The translations under genes and the position numbers were made by a program. Of a stretch of 64,000 nt of DNA, positions 26,818-41,312 are shown piece by piece. Below the pieces are notes generated by a model. That model had not been told where the DNA came from. It made no database searches and saw only the letters and a list, made by a program, of their open reading frames with translations. The stretch spans positions 124,001 to 188,000 of the forward strand of contig NZ_JAHVJZ010000008.1 of NCBI RefSeq assembly GCF_019801015.1, read 5' to 3'. How positions within the stretch are numbered: the first letter of the stretch is position 1; each line of letters begins with the position of its first letter. This DNA is from Marinobacter nauticus (GTDB taxonomy: Bacteria; Pseudomonadota; Gammaproteobacteria; Enterobacterales; Shewanellaceae).

Positions 26818-27765
26818 ATGACGGAGAATCTCAACATGCCGACAAAGATGCCCGACGTGGCCAGCAGCGCAAAAGCGCAAGTCACCGGCACGCTGGATTG
26901 GGTCGGGATGAGCAACATCGAAATGCCGATGACCATCAAAGCCGACGATGGTCAGGCCCGCCAGATCAGCACCCGAGTCGAGGCTTTTGTTAACCTGGCA
27001 GAGCCTCAGGCCAAAGGGATCCACATGTCCCGCCTGTACCTGGCGCTGGACAAGCTTTCGCTGGAACAGGAGCTGACCCTGCAAAGCCTCAAAGGCCTGC
27101 TGGACACCTTCGTCTCCAGCCACGATGCGCTGTCCAACCGTGCCCAGGTGGTGTTCTCCTTTGACTACCACTTGCGTCGCCCTGCCCTGATGTCCGGCAA
27201 CCACGGCTGGCGCAACTACCCGGTGGTACTGACCGGACGCCTGGATCAGGGCCGTCTGGATCTGGAACTGAAAGTGGATGTGGCCTACTCCTCCACCTGC
27301 CCCTGCTCCGCGGCTCTGGCCCGACAGCTGATTCAGGAAGCGTTTGAGCATCAGTTCCATGGTCAGGACCAGGTCGAGATGGACACCGTTCATCAGTGGC
27401 TTGGCACCACCGCCGGCATCGTCGCGACCCCCCACAGCCAGCGCAGCATTGCCGAGGTGAAGGTCAAACTGTCCGACACCCTGTCTGAACTGCCGATCCT
27501 GGCGTTGGTGGAAGCGATCGAAGACGCTCTGAAGACCCCGGTACAAGCCGCAGTGAAGCGTGAAGATGAGCAGGAGTTTGCGCGTCTGAACGGCCAGAAC
27601 CTGATGTTTGTGGAGGACGCCGCACGCCGTCTGAAGCACGCTCTGTCTCAGGGCGAAGGCTATACCGACTTCTGGCTGCGGGTGAACCACCTGGAAAGTC
27701 TGCACGCCCACGATGCTGTGGCCGTAGACACCAAGGGCGTTGAAGGCGGCTACCAGCCGTACTGA
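26818..27765 (+). CDS. folE2: GTP cyclohydrolase IB
   Basis: Predicted 315 aa, catalysing GTP to 7,8-dihydroneopterin triphosphate, the first step of folate and queuosine precursor synthesis, without the strict Zn dependence of FolE. Family motifs: [15 protein letters not shown] near the N terminus, KGIHMSRLY, the metal-ligand region [17 protein letters not shown], and THE C-terminal [22 protein letters not shown] 26818 follows GGGTGGAAATA; ATG 26836, preceded by CGGAGAATCTCAAC, is an equally good start (309 aa). Convergent with the yhcC-type gene across a strong terminator. Confidence 0.95.
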   Translation: MTENLNMPTKMPDVASSAKAQVTGTLDWVGMSNIEMPMTIKADDGQARQISTRVEAFVNLAEPQAKGIHMSRLYLALDKLSLEQELTLQSLKGLLDTFVSSHDALSNRAQVVFSFDYHLRRPALMSGNHGWRNYPVVLTGRLDQGRLDLELKVDVAYSSTCPCSAALARQLIQEAFEHQFHGQDQVEMDTVHQWLGTTAGIVATPHSQRSIAEVKVKLSDTLSELPILALVEAIEDALKTPVQAAVKREDEQEFARLNGQNLMFVEDAARRLKHALSQGEGYTDFWLRVNHLESLHAHDAVAVDTKGVEGGYQPY

Positions 27766-27777
27766 CGCTTTCCTGAT

Positions 27778-27808
27778 AAAAAAAGCGCCTCAATGAGGCG
27801 CTTTTTTT
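27778..27808. terminator. Bidirectional terminator between folE2 and the yhcC-type gene
   Basis: AAAAGCGCCTC-AAT-GAGGCGCTTTTTTT with an A run on the left that gives the minus strand its T run. Confidence 0.9.
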
Positions 27809-27824
27809 GTACCCGGTGTCCCGT

Positions 27825-28763
27825 TCACTCCGCGCAAAAAGGCTGTCCCAGCGCGCTGCCCTGGCCACCCTCATGCTTGAGGCGTTCAATCAGGCCATTC
27901 ATCACCAGCCACTTGTCACCACACCAATCCGGCGCGATCAGCTCAGGCGGGCGGGCGTACGCACTGACCCGGTGGTAAACCACCTCAGCCGGCGTCTGAC
28001 GGATCAGCGAAGCCGCCGTGTCCATATAGGTTTCCTGATCCCACAGCGGCAGACGGCCGGCCCGCCACTGCTTCGCCATAATGCTGCCTTCCACCACATG
28101 CAACGGGTGCAGCTTGATGCCATCGGTGCCCACCTCCAGTACCCGTTTGAGGGTAATTTCCGCGTGCTCCGGGGTTTCTCCGGGCAGGCCGAGGATCAGG
28201 TGGGTACACACCTTCAGACCGTACAGACGGGCCCGGGCCACGGTGTCGGCGTAAGCCGCAAAATCGTGGCCCCGATTGATCTTCTTCAGGGTGTCATCGT
28301 GGGCGGTCTGCAGGCCCAGCTCCAGCCACACTTCCATGCCCTGCTGCTGGTAGCCCGCCAGCAGCGCCAGTACCTCATCCGGTACGCAATCCGGGCGGGT
28401 GCCGACACAGATCCCGACGATGTCAGACACCGCCAGCGCCTCTTCATACTTACGCTTCAGCACCGCGTACTCGTCGTAGGTGGAGGTGTACGCCTGAAAG
28501 TAAGCCAGGTAACGCTTTTCCGGCCTGGCCTTGCCCCCTTCCCGACGGGCCCGGCCCGCCACCAACTGCTCCGCCACACTGGCCTTGGAACCGTGTTCCG
28601 CGCTGAACGAGGAGACGTTGCAGAAGGTGCACCCTCCCACACCCAGGCTGCCATCCCGGTTGGGGCAGGTGAAGGCCGCATCGATGGTCAGCTTATGGAT
28701 CTTCTGGCCATAACGGGCCGTCATATAGTGGCCCAGGGTATGGACGTAGCGATTGAGTCCCAA
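27825..28763 (-). CDS. yhcC: Radical SAM protein of the YhcC family
   Basis: Predicted 312 aa from a TTG start at 28763; E. coli YhcC is 309 aa and aligns from its N terminus (RYGQKVHKLTLHGGFSCPNRDG versus RYGQKIHKLTIDAAFTCPNRDG). The cluster motif is CTFCN in a YhcC-type spacing (CPNRDGSLGVGGCTFC). Other shared blocks: RYLAYFQAYTSTYDE, VGICVGTRPDCVPD, LELGLQTAHDDTL, GIKLHPLHVVEGS. The TTG has GGAG six bases upstream. The frame remains open upstream to 28961, but that extension is not conserved with YhcC and is rejected. The reaction is not established for this family. Confidence 0.88.
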   Translation of the reverse strand: MGLNRYVHTLGHYMTARYGQKIHKLTIDAAFTCPNRDGSLGVGGCTFCNVSSFSAEHGSKASVAEQLVAGRARREGGKARPEKRYLAYFQAYTSTYDEYAVLKRKYEEALAVSDIVGICVGTRPDCVPDEVLALLAGYQQQGMEVWLELGLQTAHDDTLKKINRGHDFAAYADTVARARLYGLKVCTHLILGLPGETPEHAEITLKRVLEVGTDGIKLHPLHVVEGSIMAKQWRAGRLPLWDQETYMDTAASLIRQTPAEVVYHRVSAYARPPELIAPDWCGDKWLVMNGLIERLKHEGGQGSALGQPFCAE

Positions 28764-29169
28764 GGCAGGCTCCGGGGTTGATGAAAAAGCGCGCAATGAT
28801 AGCAATCCCTCTGTGACGAGGCGCGGATCCGGATCACAGGCCGATAATCGTTCCTTATCGGCCAATAAGAGCGATTTGCCCGCCAGAGGGCCGCATTGTG
28901 GGGCCCCATGCTGAGGCCAATGCGCCACAAAGTCGCAACCTGACGGCGAAAACGCGGTCAAACTGCATATTGTTTCGCCTCGCCCTGCATCAGGGTTTCC
29001 GCTTCGTCAAGCGGCCTTATAGCGATTTGGCATGGTGTTATCGCCCCATATCAAGGCAATGTTTGATTGACCAACCTCTGGCCACGACAGTAATTTAGTT
29101 GGTTCGATTGCATAATTATGTGGTTGCACCCGTATCGGGCATGCGGTAGGGCAACCCTGGAGGAAGGGA
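28764..29169. other. Divergent promoter region of yhcC-type gene and gltB
   Basis: 406 bases with no convincing gene. Near gltB there is a palindrome CATAATTATG (about 29111-29120) that could serve as a -10 region, and AGGAAGGG at 29160-29167 is the gltB ribosome binding site. No riboswitch or known operator was recognised. Confidence 0.4.
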
Positions 29170-35227
<6,058 letters not shown>

Positions 35228-35325
35228 AATCCGATCTCCCTGGTGTGTTCCTGAGACCATATTGCCAACTCTGTCGGCGCAAATATTGGCCGGGATCAAT
35301 GCCGCTCCCGGGTTCATCAAAACGT

Positions 35326-35356
35326 CAAAAAACACCCCTGCACAGGCAGGGGTGTT
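35326..35356 (-). terminator. Intrinsic terminator of the 35.4-36.8 kb cytochrome operon
   Basis: On the minus strand AACACCCCTG-loop-CAGGGGTGTT is followed by TTTTGACG; a 10-bp stem 31 bases after the lipoprotein gene. Confidence 0.85.
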
Positions 35357-35387
35357 GGCGTGTAGCAACAACGGCTAAAGCGACGGG

Positions 35388-35864
35388 TCAGGCTTGTGGG
35401 GCCGGTGGCACCAGTACCTCTGGCGGCGTGCTGGCCTGAGCGCCGAACACCTGGATCAACAGCTTCACGGTTTCGGAGCGGTCACCCAGATCCGGTGCCT
35501 GATCCGGGGTGAAGGTGTAGTGGCCCGGCTCGCTCTCGGTCAGTTCACCAAGGCATTCCGGCACCAGCTGACCACACCCCATGCGTTCGCCGGTGTGCCA
35601 GGGCATGGAGAACGCGGTCTCGTACTCTCCCGGATAACCCAGGTAGGTAACGGCGTAATCCGAGGCTCCGGTCACAGCCAGCCCGGCACCATCTTCCAGG
35701 GTGAACACCACACTGGCGTCCCCGGCGAGGCTGTGCAGGGTCAGCTCTAACGCCTGCGCTTCGTCGATGGGCACACTGGCCGGCGGCGCCGGGCTGTCAT
35801 CATCGCTGCTGCAAGCGCCCAGCAAGAGCGTCAGTGCGGCAGCGGTCATCAGACGTGTCTTCAT
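35388..35864 (-). CDS. Lipoprotein resembling an OmcA/MtrC N-terminal beta domain
   Basis: Predicted 158 aa starting at 35864, with a lipoprotein signal ending LTLLLGAC (Cys17) and an acidic Ser/Asp/Pro linker. The rest looks like one beta sandwich: SLAGDASVVFTLEDGAGLAVTGASDYAVTYLGYPGEYETAF and SEPGHYTFTPDQAPDLGD, similar in pattern to the first beta domain of OmcA/MtrC-family cytochromes (compare VTDQEGTLVVGLDA...GQYTFTLPMP at 45.5-47.5 kb). It has no CxxCH. It is 13 bases downstream of the triheme cytochrome gene and presumably works with it. The domain similarity is by eye. Confidence 0.7.
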   Translation of the reverse strand: MKTRLMTAAALTLLLGACSSDDDSPAPPASVPIDEAQALELTLHSLAGDASVVFTLEDGAGLAVTGASDYAVTYLGYPGEYETAFSMPWHTGERMGCGQLVPECLGELTESEPGHYTFTPDQAPDLGDRSETVKLLIQVFGAQASTPPEVLVPPAPQA

Positions 35865-35877
35865 ATCCCCTCCCGAC

Positions 35878-36804
35878 TCAGTTATGACAGTCTGAGCAGG
35901 TGTCACCGGCGTGCACACCACCGATGCCCGCATCCACGTCATGTGGGCTGTGGCAGGTCTGACATTCCATCTGACTGGCCACATCCGTGCTGATGTAAGC
36001 CTCCGGCTCCGCTTTACTGCTGGCGTGACAGCCCATGCAGCTGGCGTTGTCCGGCGACTGGGTTTCGCTCTCCAGGGTGCCTGCCAGAGACTGGTTCAGG
36101 AACTCCACGGTGACGTAGGCGATCTCGGCGGTCACCTGAGCGCAGCGTTCAAACTTGGCGTTGTGGCTGGAACCGTACTTGCTCGCCTTGGACCAGAGTG
36201 ACACCGAGGTGTGGCACAAGATGGAGTTGGCAACCGACTGACCCACCTTATCCGGCGTCAGCAGTTCACCGCCGTCGTCTTTGTAGGTGGGCGCGCCGAT
36301 GGCGGTCAGGAAGGCCGCATCACCGCGAGGCATGGCGGTCTTTTCGTAGTACCGGTACACCGACCGGATCACCGCAGCGCGATCCACCCCGGCGAGCACG
36401 TTCACCGCCATCGCCGTAGCGTTGAGGCAGCCACACAGGGTGCCCCAGCCCGCGATACCGCCGCCGCCGTAAGCGGAAATGTTGGTGGGAATGGCAGCAA
36501 AATGACAGGCATCTTCATGCCCCTGAGCCGCCAGCTCCTGCACAATGGCATCGAACACGCCGTACATGCAGCCACCGCGGCCATAACCGGCATAGGCCCG
36601 GGTGGCGACCGCCATCGGGTCGAGCTGTACGTAGGTCAGCAGATTCTGACCGAGGTCACCGCCCCCGCCGCTGCCGATGCCAATCTGGGTATCCCCACCA
36701 CACGTTTCGGTGGCCATCGCTTTCGGGCCGATAAGCGCTGTTCCCGCTGCGACTCCGGCAATTCCGATGATGCGGCCCATGGCCTGACGTCTGTCCAAAC
36801 TCAT
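35878..36804 (-). CDS. C_GCAxxG_C_C-family redox domain fused to a triheme c-type cytochrome
   Basis: Predicted 308 aa. The N terminus has a Tat-like signal (DRRQAMGRIIGIAGVAAGTALIG). Residues about 35-215 form a Cys-rich domain with RGGCMYGVFDAIVQEL...DACHFAAIP...AYGGGGIAGWGTLCGCLNATA, matching the C_GCAxxG_C_C family pattern of putative redox/cofactor-binding proteins. The last about 60 residues carry three heme-attachment motifs: CMGCH, CQTCH and CSDCH, the last at the extreme C terminus. Class c heme attachment occurs in the periplasm, so export is expected; Tat plus c-heme is unusual. Operon partner is the downstream lipoprotein. Electron donor and substrate are unknown. Confidence 0.82.
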   Translation of the reverse strand: MSLDRRQAMGRIIGIAGVAAGTALIGPKAMATETCGGDTQIGIGSGGGGDLGQNLLTYVQLDPMAVATRAYAGYGRGGCMYGVFDAIVQELAAQGHEDACHFAAIPTNISAYGGGGIAGWGTLCGCLNATAMAVNVLAGVDRAAVIRSVYRYYEKTAMPRGDAAFLTAIGAPTYKDDGGELLTPDKVGQSVANSILCHTSVSLWSKASKYGSSHNAKFERCAQVTAEIAYVTVEFLNQSLAGTLESETQSPDNASCMGCHASSKAEPEAYISTDVASQMECQTCHSPHDVDAGIGGVHAGDTCSDCHN

Positions 36805-37252
36805 CTTTCTATCCCCTGCAATGGAATGTTCTTAAGCCCGACTTGCGTCTGTCGGGTTGAGGCCAGTCTAGGCAGGAGAGAGGGGGACCAAACATCGGCT
36901 GGATCACACTAATTTTCAGGATTTTTGATCCCCTAACACAGGCACTTACAAAGGAATATTCTTACCCTGGCACCCATTCGGTGCGTGACAGCAAACGCAC
37001 AAAAACCGCCTTCAGGGCGGGTCAATATCGGGAAATGTGACACTAATGGTATGGCCGGTAAATTAGCGGTGAATTTGGCAAATCCCCGGAGCCGGAATTT
37101 GCGGGCCTGGATCACACGACGAAAAATGGCCACCAATTCGACCCATATTCCGATAAAAATTCGAGACTAAGGGCAGGGATCCAGATCACGGCGATGGCGC
37201 ATCCAGCCCGCTAGACTCAGGTCAACCCACACTCATTTCAACCGAATAGGCG
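36805..37252. other. Divergent region between the cytochrome operon and the ToxR-like gene
   Basis: 448 bases. It contains the promoters of both transcripts, an intrinsic-terminator-like hairpin on the minus strand (36998-37021), and partial CRP-like half sites (TGTGACAC at about 37036, TGGATCACAC at about 36900 and 37109). No protein gene is convincing. Confidence 0.45.
36998..37021 (-). terminator. Intrinsic terminator upstream of the triheme cytochrome gene
   Basis: Minus strand: CCCGCC-CTGAA-GGCGG followed by TTTTTG. It lies 194 bases before the cytochrome start, so a transcript beginning near 37.2 kb would stop here: either an attenuated leader or a small RNA gene. Confidence 0.5.
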
Positions 37253-38017
37253 ATGATCGAGATTGGTTCCTGCCGCTATCTGCCCGACCAGCACCGCCTG
37301 ACCGATGCTGGCGGCCACAGTTGGGAGTTGCCCCGGGCAGAACAGATGGTGCTCTCCACATTGCTGGCCCATCAGGATAAGCCCGTTGATAAACACCGGC
37401 TGCGATGCGGCCAGCACGATAAGCCGCAGATCAGCGAGTCTGCGGTGGTGCGTGCGGTGTTTCAGCTGCGCCACTTCCTCGGCGATGACGATCACTGCCT
37501 GATCCAGACCATTAAGGGGGTGGGCTACCGCCTCAGCCTGGCCCCCGCCAACCAGGAAGCCCCTCCCGCACCGCCGCCCCAGGCGCCCTCCCGCTGGCGC
37601 CACTTACCCCGCTGGGGCTGGGGCCTCGCCACTGTCGCCCTGCTGTTGCTGGTGATCCATGGCCCGTTCCGTCAATGGGAAGGTCCTCTGGGCGGGCCGG
37701 ACCTGCCGGACCCGATTGAGATTGCACTGCCTTCCGGAAGTGCCCTTGAGCTTTACTGGCTCAGTCCGATCAGCAGCCATGTGCTGGATATGGGCCAGCT
37801 GACCAGCCGGCTTACGGCGCTCTTTTCCCCTTGCGAGCAGACGCCCTGGCGATCGGTGTATGCCTCTCTGTCCAGCGACCAGCGGGTGCTGAACCTGACC
37901 CTTTATGGCGAGGACGAACACCACACCCGCCTGCGCAATCTGAAGATCACCGATCCCCGCAGCCACCCCGACTTTCTGCCCGCCAGCTGGCAAGCCCAGG
38001 AGCGCCTCTGTGACTGA
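37253..38017 (+). CDS. ToxR-like membrane-bound transcriptional regulator
   Basis: Predicted 254 aa. The N-terminal 100 residues form an OmpR/PhoB-type winged helix (SAVVRAVFQLRHFLGDDDHCLIQTIKGVGYRL). A Pro-rich linker (103-115) leads to one transmembrane helix (about 123-138, GLATVALLLLVIHG) and a periplasmic domain of about 115 residues with two Cys (FSPCEQ and QERLCD). This is the ToxR/TcpP/CadC architecture. Its stop overlaps the GTG start of the next gene. Divergent from the C_GCAxxG/triheme cytochrome operon, which it may regulate. Signal sensed is unknown. Confidence 0.8.
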   Translation: MIEIGSCRYLPDQHRLTDAGGHSWELPRAEQMVLSTLLAHQDKPVDKHRLRCGQHDKPQISESAVVRAVFQLRHFLGDDDHCLIQTIKGVGYRLSLAPANQEAPPAPPPQAPSRWRHLPRWGWGLATVALLLLVIHGPFRQWEGPLGGPDLPDPIEIALPSGSALELYWLSPISSHVLDMGQLTSRLTALFSPCEQTPWRSVYASLSSDQRVLNLTLYGEDEHHTRLRNLKITDPRSHPDFLPASWQAQERLCD

Positions 38018-38519
38018 ACGACTCTCTGCCTACCTGCCCTGGATTCTGCTGCCGCTGCTGTTGATTCCGCTGTTGGCGGTGCACTTCTGGCCTCGGGGTG
38101 ACAACACCTGGCTGCTCAACTGCCACAACGAGTTGTATGAGAGCGCTCAGTCCGATGCCATGCAGCACTATATGATTGCCGATTTCGTGCTTTATGGTTC
38201 TGCCGCGCGCATCTATTACCGCTACTTCACCAACGACGGCAAGCCAGTGGCCAATATCATCATGCAGGGCAAGCGCCTTAACCGTGATGACAACCGTTTT
38301 CCCCTGGCGATGGACCTGGTCCGCCATGAGATCCTGAGCCCCAACAGTGACCTGCCGGCGCACTTTGAGCAGCTGGTCAGTTTCAGCGATCGCAACCTGC
38401 TCAATGACGGGGTGCACCACACCAGCATCGAGGTGTTGCATCACGACCCGGACAGCCAATCGATGGTGGTCCGTTTCCTGCCCAGTCAGGCGGTCTGTTC
38501 CTGCGTTTACAGCCGCTGA
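38010..38519 (+). CDS. ToxS-like periplasmic partner of the membrane regulator
   Basis: Predicted 169 aa, GTG start overlapping the 3' end of the ToxR-like gene by 8 bases. One N-terminal membrane anchor (YLPWILLPLLLIPLLAVHFW) followed by a periplasmic domain of about 140 residues with Cys in LNCHNELYES and the C-terminal CSCVYSR. Size (ToxS 173 aa), topology and gene order match ToxR-ToxS pairs, in which the second protein stabilises or modulates the first. I see no direct sequence signature, so the label rests on context and architecture. Confidence 0.65.
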   Translation: MTERLSAYLPWILLPLLLIPLLAVHFWPRGDNTWLLNCHNELYESAQSDAMQHYMIADFVLYGSAARIYYRYFTNDGKPVANIIMQGKRLNRDDNRFPLAMDLVRHEILSPNSDLPAHFEQLVSFSDRNLLNDGVHHTSIEVLHHDPDSQSMVVRFLPSQAVCSCVYSR

Positions 38520-38606
38520 ACGGCCAACTCAAGCGGTGACGGGTCCCGAGAATTGGTGGTATCCTTGCCGCCAATTTCAACTCCTTTTTTATCGGGACCT
38601 ATCGTC

Positions 38607-39302
38607 ATGAAAATTGGCATTATTGGCGCAATGGAGCAGGAAGTCGCTCTGCTGCGGAGCCACATCGATGATCTGACCATCGACACCATCGCCGGCATCG
38701 AGTTTTACCACGGCCAACTGAACGGCGCTGACGTGGTAGTGACCCGCAGTGGCATCGGCAAAGTCACCGCCGCCATCGCCACCGCCGTGCTGATTGAGCG
38801 ATACGCGCCCGACTGCATCATCAACACCGGTTCTGCCGGCGGTTTTGCCCAGGAGCTGACCATCGGTGATGTGGTGATCTCCTCCGAAGTGCGCCACCAC
38901 GATGTGGACGTCACCGCGTTCGGTTACGAAATCGGCCAGCTGCCGGGTCAGCCTGCTGCCTTCCGACCGGAAGCCAAGCTGGTGGACGCCGCCAAAGCCG
39001 CCATCGCGGAAGTGGGTGAAGTGAAGGCGATCGAAGGCCTGATCTGCACCGGCGACAGCTTTATCGCCGATCCGCAACGTACCGCTGTCATGCTGACCAA
39101 CTTCCCGGCCATGGCGGCCTGTGAGATGGAAGCGGCGGCCATCGCCCAGACCTGCCATCAGTTCAGAAAGCCGTTCGTGGTGATCCGTGCCATCTCCGAC
39201 AACGCCAACGACGACGGTGCGGTGGATTTTGACAGCTTCATCGTCAAGGCGGGTGAACACTCCGCCAAGGTGGTGATGGCGATGCTGACGCGACTGAGCT
39301 GA
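38607..39302 (+). CDS. mtnN: 5'-methylthioadenosine/S-adenosylhomocysteine nucleosidase
   Basis: Predicted 231 aa (E. coli 232). It cleaves MTA, SAH and 5'-deoxyadenosine to adenine and the sugar. Conserved blocks: [17 protein letters not shown] with catalytic Glu12, [21 protein letters not shown] with the ribose-binding Glu, and RAISDNAND with the catalytic Asp. The start at 38607 matches the family N terminus. It heads a run of closely spaced genes to 41819 (mtnN, CbiB-like, DUF2721, TRIC, NTF2-like), resembling Vibrio/Shewanella neighbourhoods where mtnN precedes a cobD-like gene. Confidence 0.96.
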   Translation: MKIGIIGAMEQEVALLRSHIDDLTIDTIAGIEFYHGQLNGADVVVTRSGIGKVTAAIATAVLIERYAPDCIINTGSAGGFAQELTIGDVVISSEVRHHDVDVTAFGYEIGQLPGQPAAFRPEAKLVDAAKAAIAEVGEVKAIEGLICTGDSFIADPQRTAVMLTNFPAMAACEMEAAAIAQTCHQFRKPFVVIRAISDNANDDGAVDFDSFIVKAGEHSAKVVMAMLTRLS

Positions 39303-39312
39303 TACTCCGGTG

Positions 39313-40275
39313 ATGGAGACCCTGGGCCCCTACTACAGCCTGCTGGCGCCTCCCTTTGTTTTGGCGCTGGCGTATCTGCTGTCGATGCTGATCCCGGAGC
39401 CCTGGCGTCCCCGTTACCTGCTCGCGCCCCTGACTGCGGCGCTGGCGCAAAAAACCAACCGTCCCCAACGCTCGCCGCAGCAGCGGCAGCTGGCCGGCTT
39501 TCTGGCCATGGGGATGGTGTTGCTGCCCCTGCTTCTGCTGGTCTGGGTGGTCACTCAGCTGGCTGCCTACCCCCTGCCCTTCGAACTGGCCTTGCTGGCC
39601 TGGCTGCTGCCCGGCGTTGCACTGGGCCGGGATACCGACGCCCTGCTGGCCCGCATCGAAGCCGGCCAGAAAACCCAGGCCCGGGGCACGCTGGCTCACT
39701 GGACGCTGCGGGATACCCAAAGTCTGTCGGAGCTGGGGCTGGTCAAAGCCGGCATTGAGGTGCAGCTGAATCAGGCCCGGACCCAAAGCTTCGCGATCCT
39801 GTTCTGGTACGCCCTGGGTGGCCCCATCCTGGCCGTGCTGTGTTGGCTGGCCAATGAGCTGAACCGGCAGTGGCACCCGGAACGTCCGCAGATGAGCTGC
39901 TATGGACACTGGCCCAGTCGACTGGCTGGCGCCCTGATGTTACCGGTCAACGGCCTGCTGGGCCTGACGCTGTCTCTCTACGGCAATCCGATTGTGCCCT
40001 GGCGCACCCGTCATCAGCTTACCGGCAATGTGCTGCTGCGCAGTCAGCAGTGGCCTCAACTCTGTCTCGCCTGCAGCCTGGATCGCCAACTCGGCGGCCC
40101 CTGGCAGCTGGAGGGACAACGTCACCTTCGTCCCCGCCTGGGACCCTCAATCCTGCCGGAGCCTGCGGATCTGATCCGCACCCGGCGCTTGTTAAGTTAC
40201 GCCACCTGGCTGTGGCTGGCCCTGCTGTTTTTGCTCGGCGCCAGCCTCGCACTCGGCTGGCATCACCTGAACTGA
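39313..40275 (+). CDS. CbiB/CobD-like membrane protein, probably degenerate
   Basis: Predicted 320 aa with several hydrophobic segments. It resembles adenosylcobinamide-phosphate synthase (CbiB) in the segments RDTQSLSELGLVKAGIE and FAILFWYALGGPILAVLCWLANELN, where true CbiB proteins have a DGVVAPLFYALIGGAP...NTLDSM-like sequence. Here the usual N-T-L-D has become N-E-L-N and an Arg/Gln-rich loop follows, so catalysis is doubtful. The start may be GTG 39310 or ATG 39313. It follows mtnN by about 10 bases. No other cobalamin gene is in the window. Confidence 0.72.
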   Translation: METLGPYYSLLAPPFVLALAYLLSMLIPEPWRPRYLLAPLTAALAQKTNRPQRSPQQRQLAGFLAMGMVLLPLLLLVWVVTQLAAYPLPFELALLAWLLPGVALGRDTDALLARIEAGQKTQARGTLAHWTLRDTQSLSELGLVKAGIEVQLNQARTQSFAILFWYALGGPILAVLCWLANELNRQWHPERPQMSCYGHWPSRLAGALMLPVNGLLGLTLSLYGNPIVPWRTRHQLTGNVLLRSQQWPQLCLACSLDRQLGGPWQLEGQRHLRPRLGPSILPEPADLIRTRRLLSYATWLWLALLFLLGASLALGWHHLN

Positions 40276-40285
40276 CCGAACCACC

Positions 40286-40669
40286 ATGCACCTGAGTCTG
40301 ACGACGCCGGCCCTGCTGTTCTCGGCCATCTCTCTGCTGCTGTTGGCTTACACCAACCGCTTTCTTTCACTGGCGGCACTGATCCGCTCGCTGGCCAACC
40401 AATCGGAAGATTGTGGTGTCGCCGAGGCCCAGATCGCCAACCTTCGCCACCGCATCCGCCTTATCCGCTGGATGCAGGAGGCCGGAGTGTTAAGCTTTAC
40501 TCTGTGCGTACTGAGCATGCTGCTGATTTACCTGGATAAAGAGAGCATGGCCATCTGGAGCTTCGGCGCCAGTCTTGCCCTGTTGCTTTACTCCCTGATG
40601 CTGTCAGTGGTGGAGATCCGCATCTCCCAGAAAGCGTTGGACATATTTTTGGATAGCCTGAAACGATGA
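40286..40669 (+). CDS. DUF2721-family membrane protein
   Basis: Predicted 127 aa with a first hydrophobic segment (5-35), a charged central helix ([14 protein letters not shown]) and two more membrane segments (about 70-112). Pattern [27 protein letters not shown]...[11 protein letters not shown] fits DUF2721. Function is not known. Its stop overlaps the start of the TRIC gene (ATGA). Confidence 0.75.
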   Translation: MHLSLTTPALLFSAISLLLLAYTNRFLSLAALIRSLANQSEDCGVAEAQIANLRHRIRLIRWMQEAGVLSFTLCVLSMLLIYLDKESMAIWSFGASLALLLYSLMLSVVEIRISQKALDIFLDSLKR

Positions 40670-41295
40670 ATGACTTCATCTATGCCATGGATCTGTTTGG
40701 CACCGCCGTGTTCGCCATCTCCGGCGCCCTCGCGGCGGGACGTTTACGCATGGACCCCTTCGGTGTGCTGGTGCTGGCCCTGGTCACGGCGGTGGGCGGT
40801 GGTACCGTCCGCGACGCCATTCTGGGCACCACGCCGGTGTTCTGGATCACCGACACCAACTACATCTGGCTGGTGATGCTGACCGCCGCGCTGGTGATGG
40901 CCCTGGTTCGCTGCCCTCGCCGACTGAGCGGACGCTGGTTCCAGGTGGCGGACGCTCTGGGATTAGCGGTGTTTACCGTGATCGGGGCCCAGAAGGCGCT
41001 GGTGGCCGGTGCAGAGCCGATGATTGCGGTGATGATGGGCACCATGACCGGCGTGGTGGGCGGGGTAATTCGCGATGTGCTGTGCCGGGAAGTGCCGCTG
41101 GTCCTGCGGACCGAAATCTACGCCACCGCCTGTATCGTTGGCGGCATCCTCTACACGCTGACCCTGCATTTTGGCATGGGCACCGAACTGGCTGCCTCGC
41201 TGGCGATGGTTGGCACTCTGGCATTGCGACTGGCCGGCATCTTTCTGGGCTTGTCACTGCCTGCCTTTGCCCTTGATAATCAAAAATCACCCTGA
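40666..41295 (+). CDS. Trimeric intracellular cation channel (TRIC) family protein, YadS-like
   Basis: Predicted 209 aa, seven hydrophobic segments in two repeats. Each repeat carries the family glycine motif: [13 protein letters not shown] (about 42-54) and [17 protein letters not shown] (about 125-141). Prokaryotic TRIC proteins are homotrimeric K+-permeable channels; YadS is the E. coli homologue, also annotated UPF0126. Overlaps the preceding stop by 4 bases, so translation is coupled. Confidence 0.9.
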   Translation: MNDFIYAMDLFGTAVFAISGALAAGRLRMDPFGVLVLALVTAVGGGTVRDAILGTTPVFWITDTNYIWLVMLTAALVMALVRCPRRLSGRWFQVADALGLAVFTVIGAQKALVAGAEPMIAVMMGTMTGVVGGVIRDVLCREVPLVLRTEIYATACIVGGILYTLTLHFGMGTELAASLAMVGTLALRLAGIFLGLSLPAFALDNQKSP

Positions 41296-41312
41296 CTCAA
41301 GGAGCGGAATCT

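Noticed and set aside
28764-28961. N-terminal extension of the yhcC-type protein to ATG 28961
   Set aside because: The extra 66 residues do not resemble YhcC, whose N terminus aligns with the TTG start.
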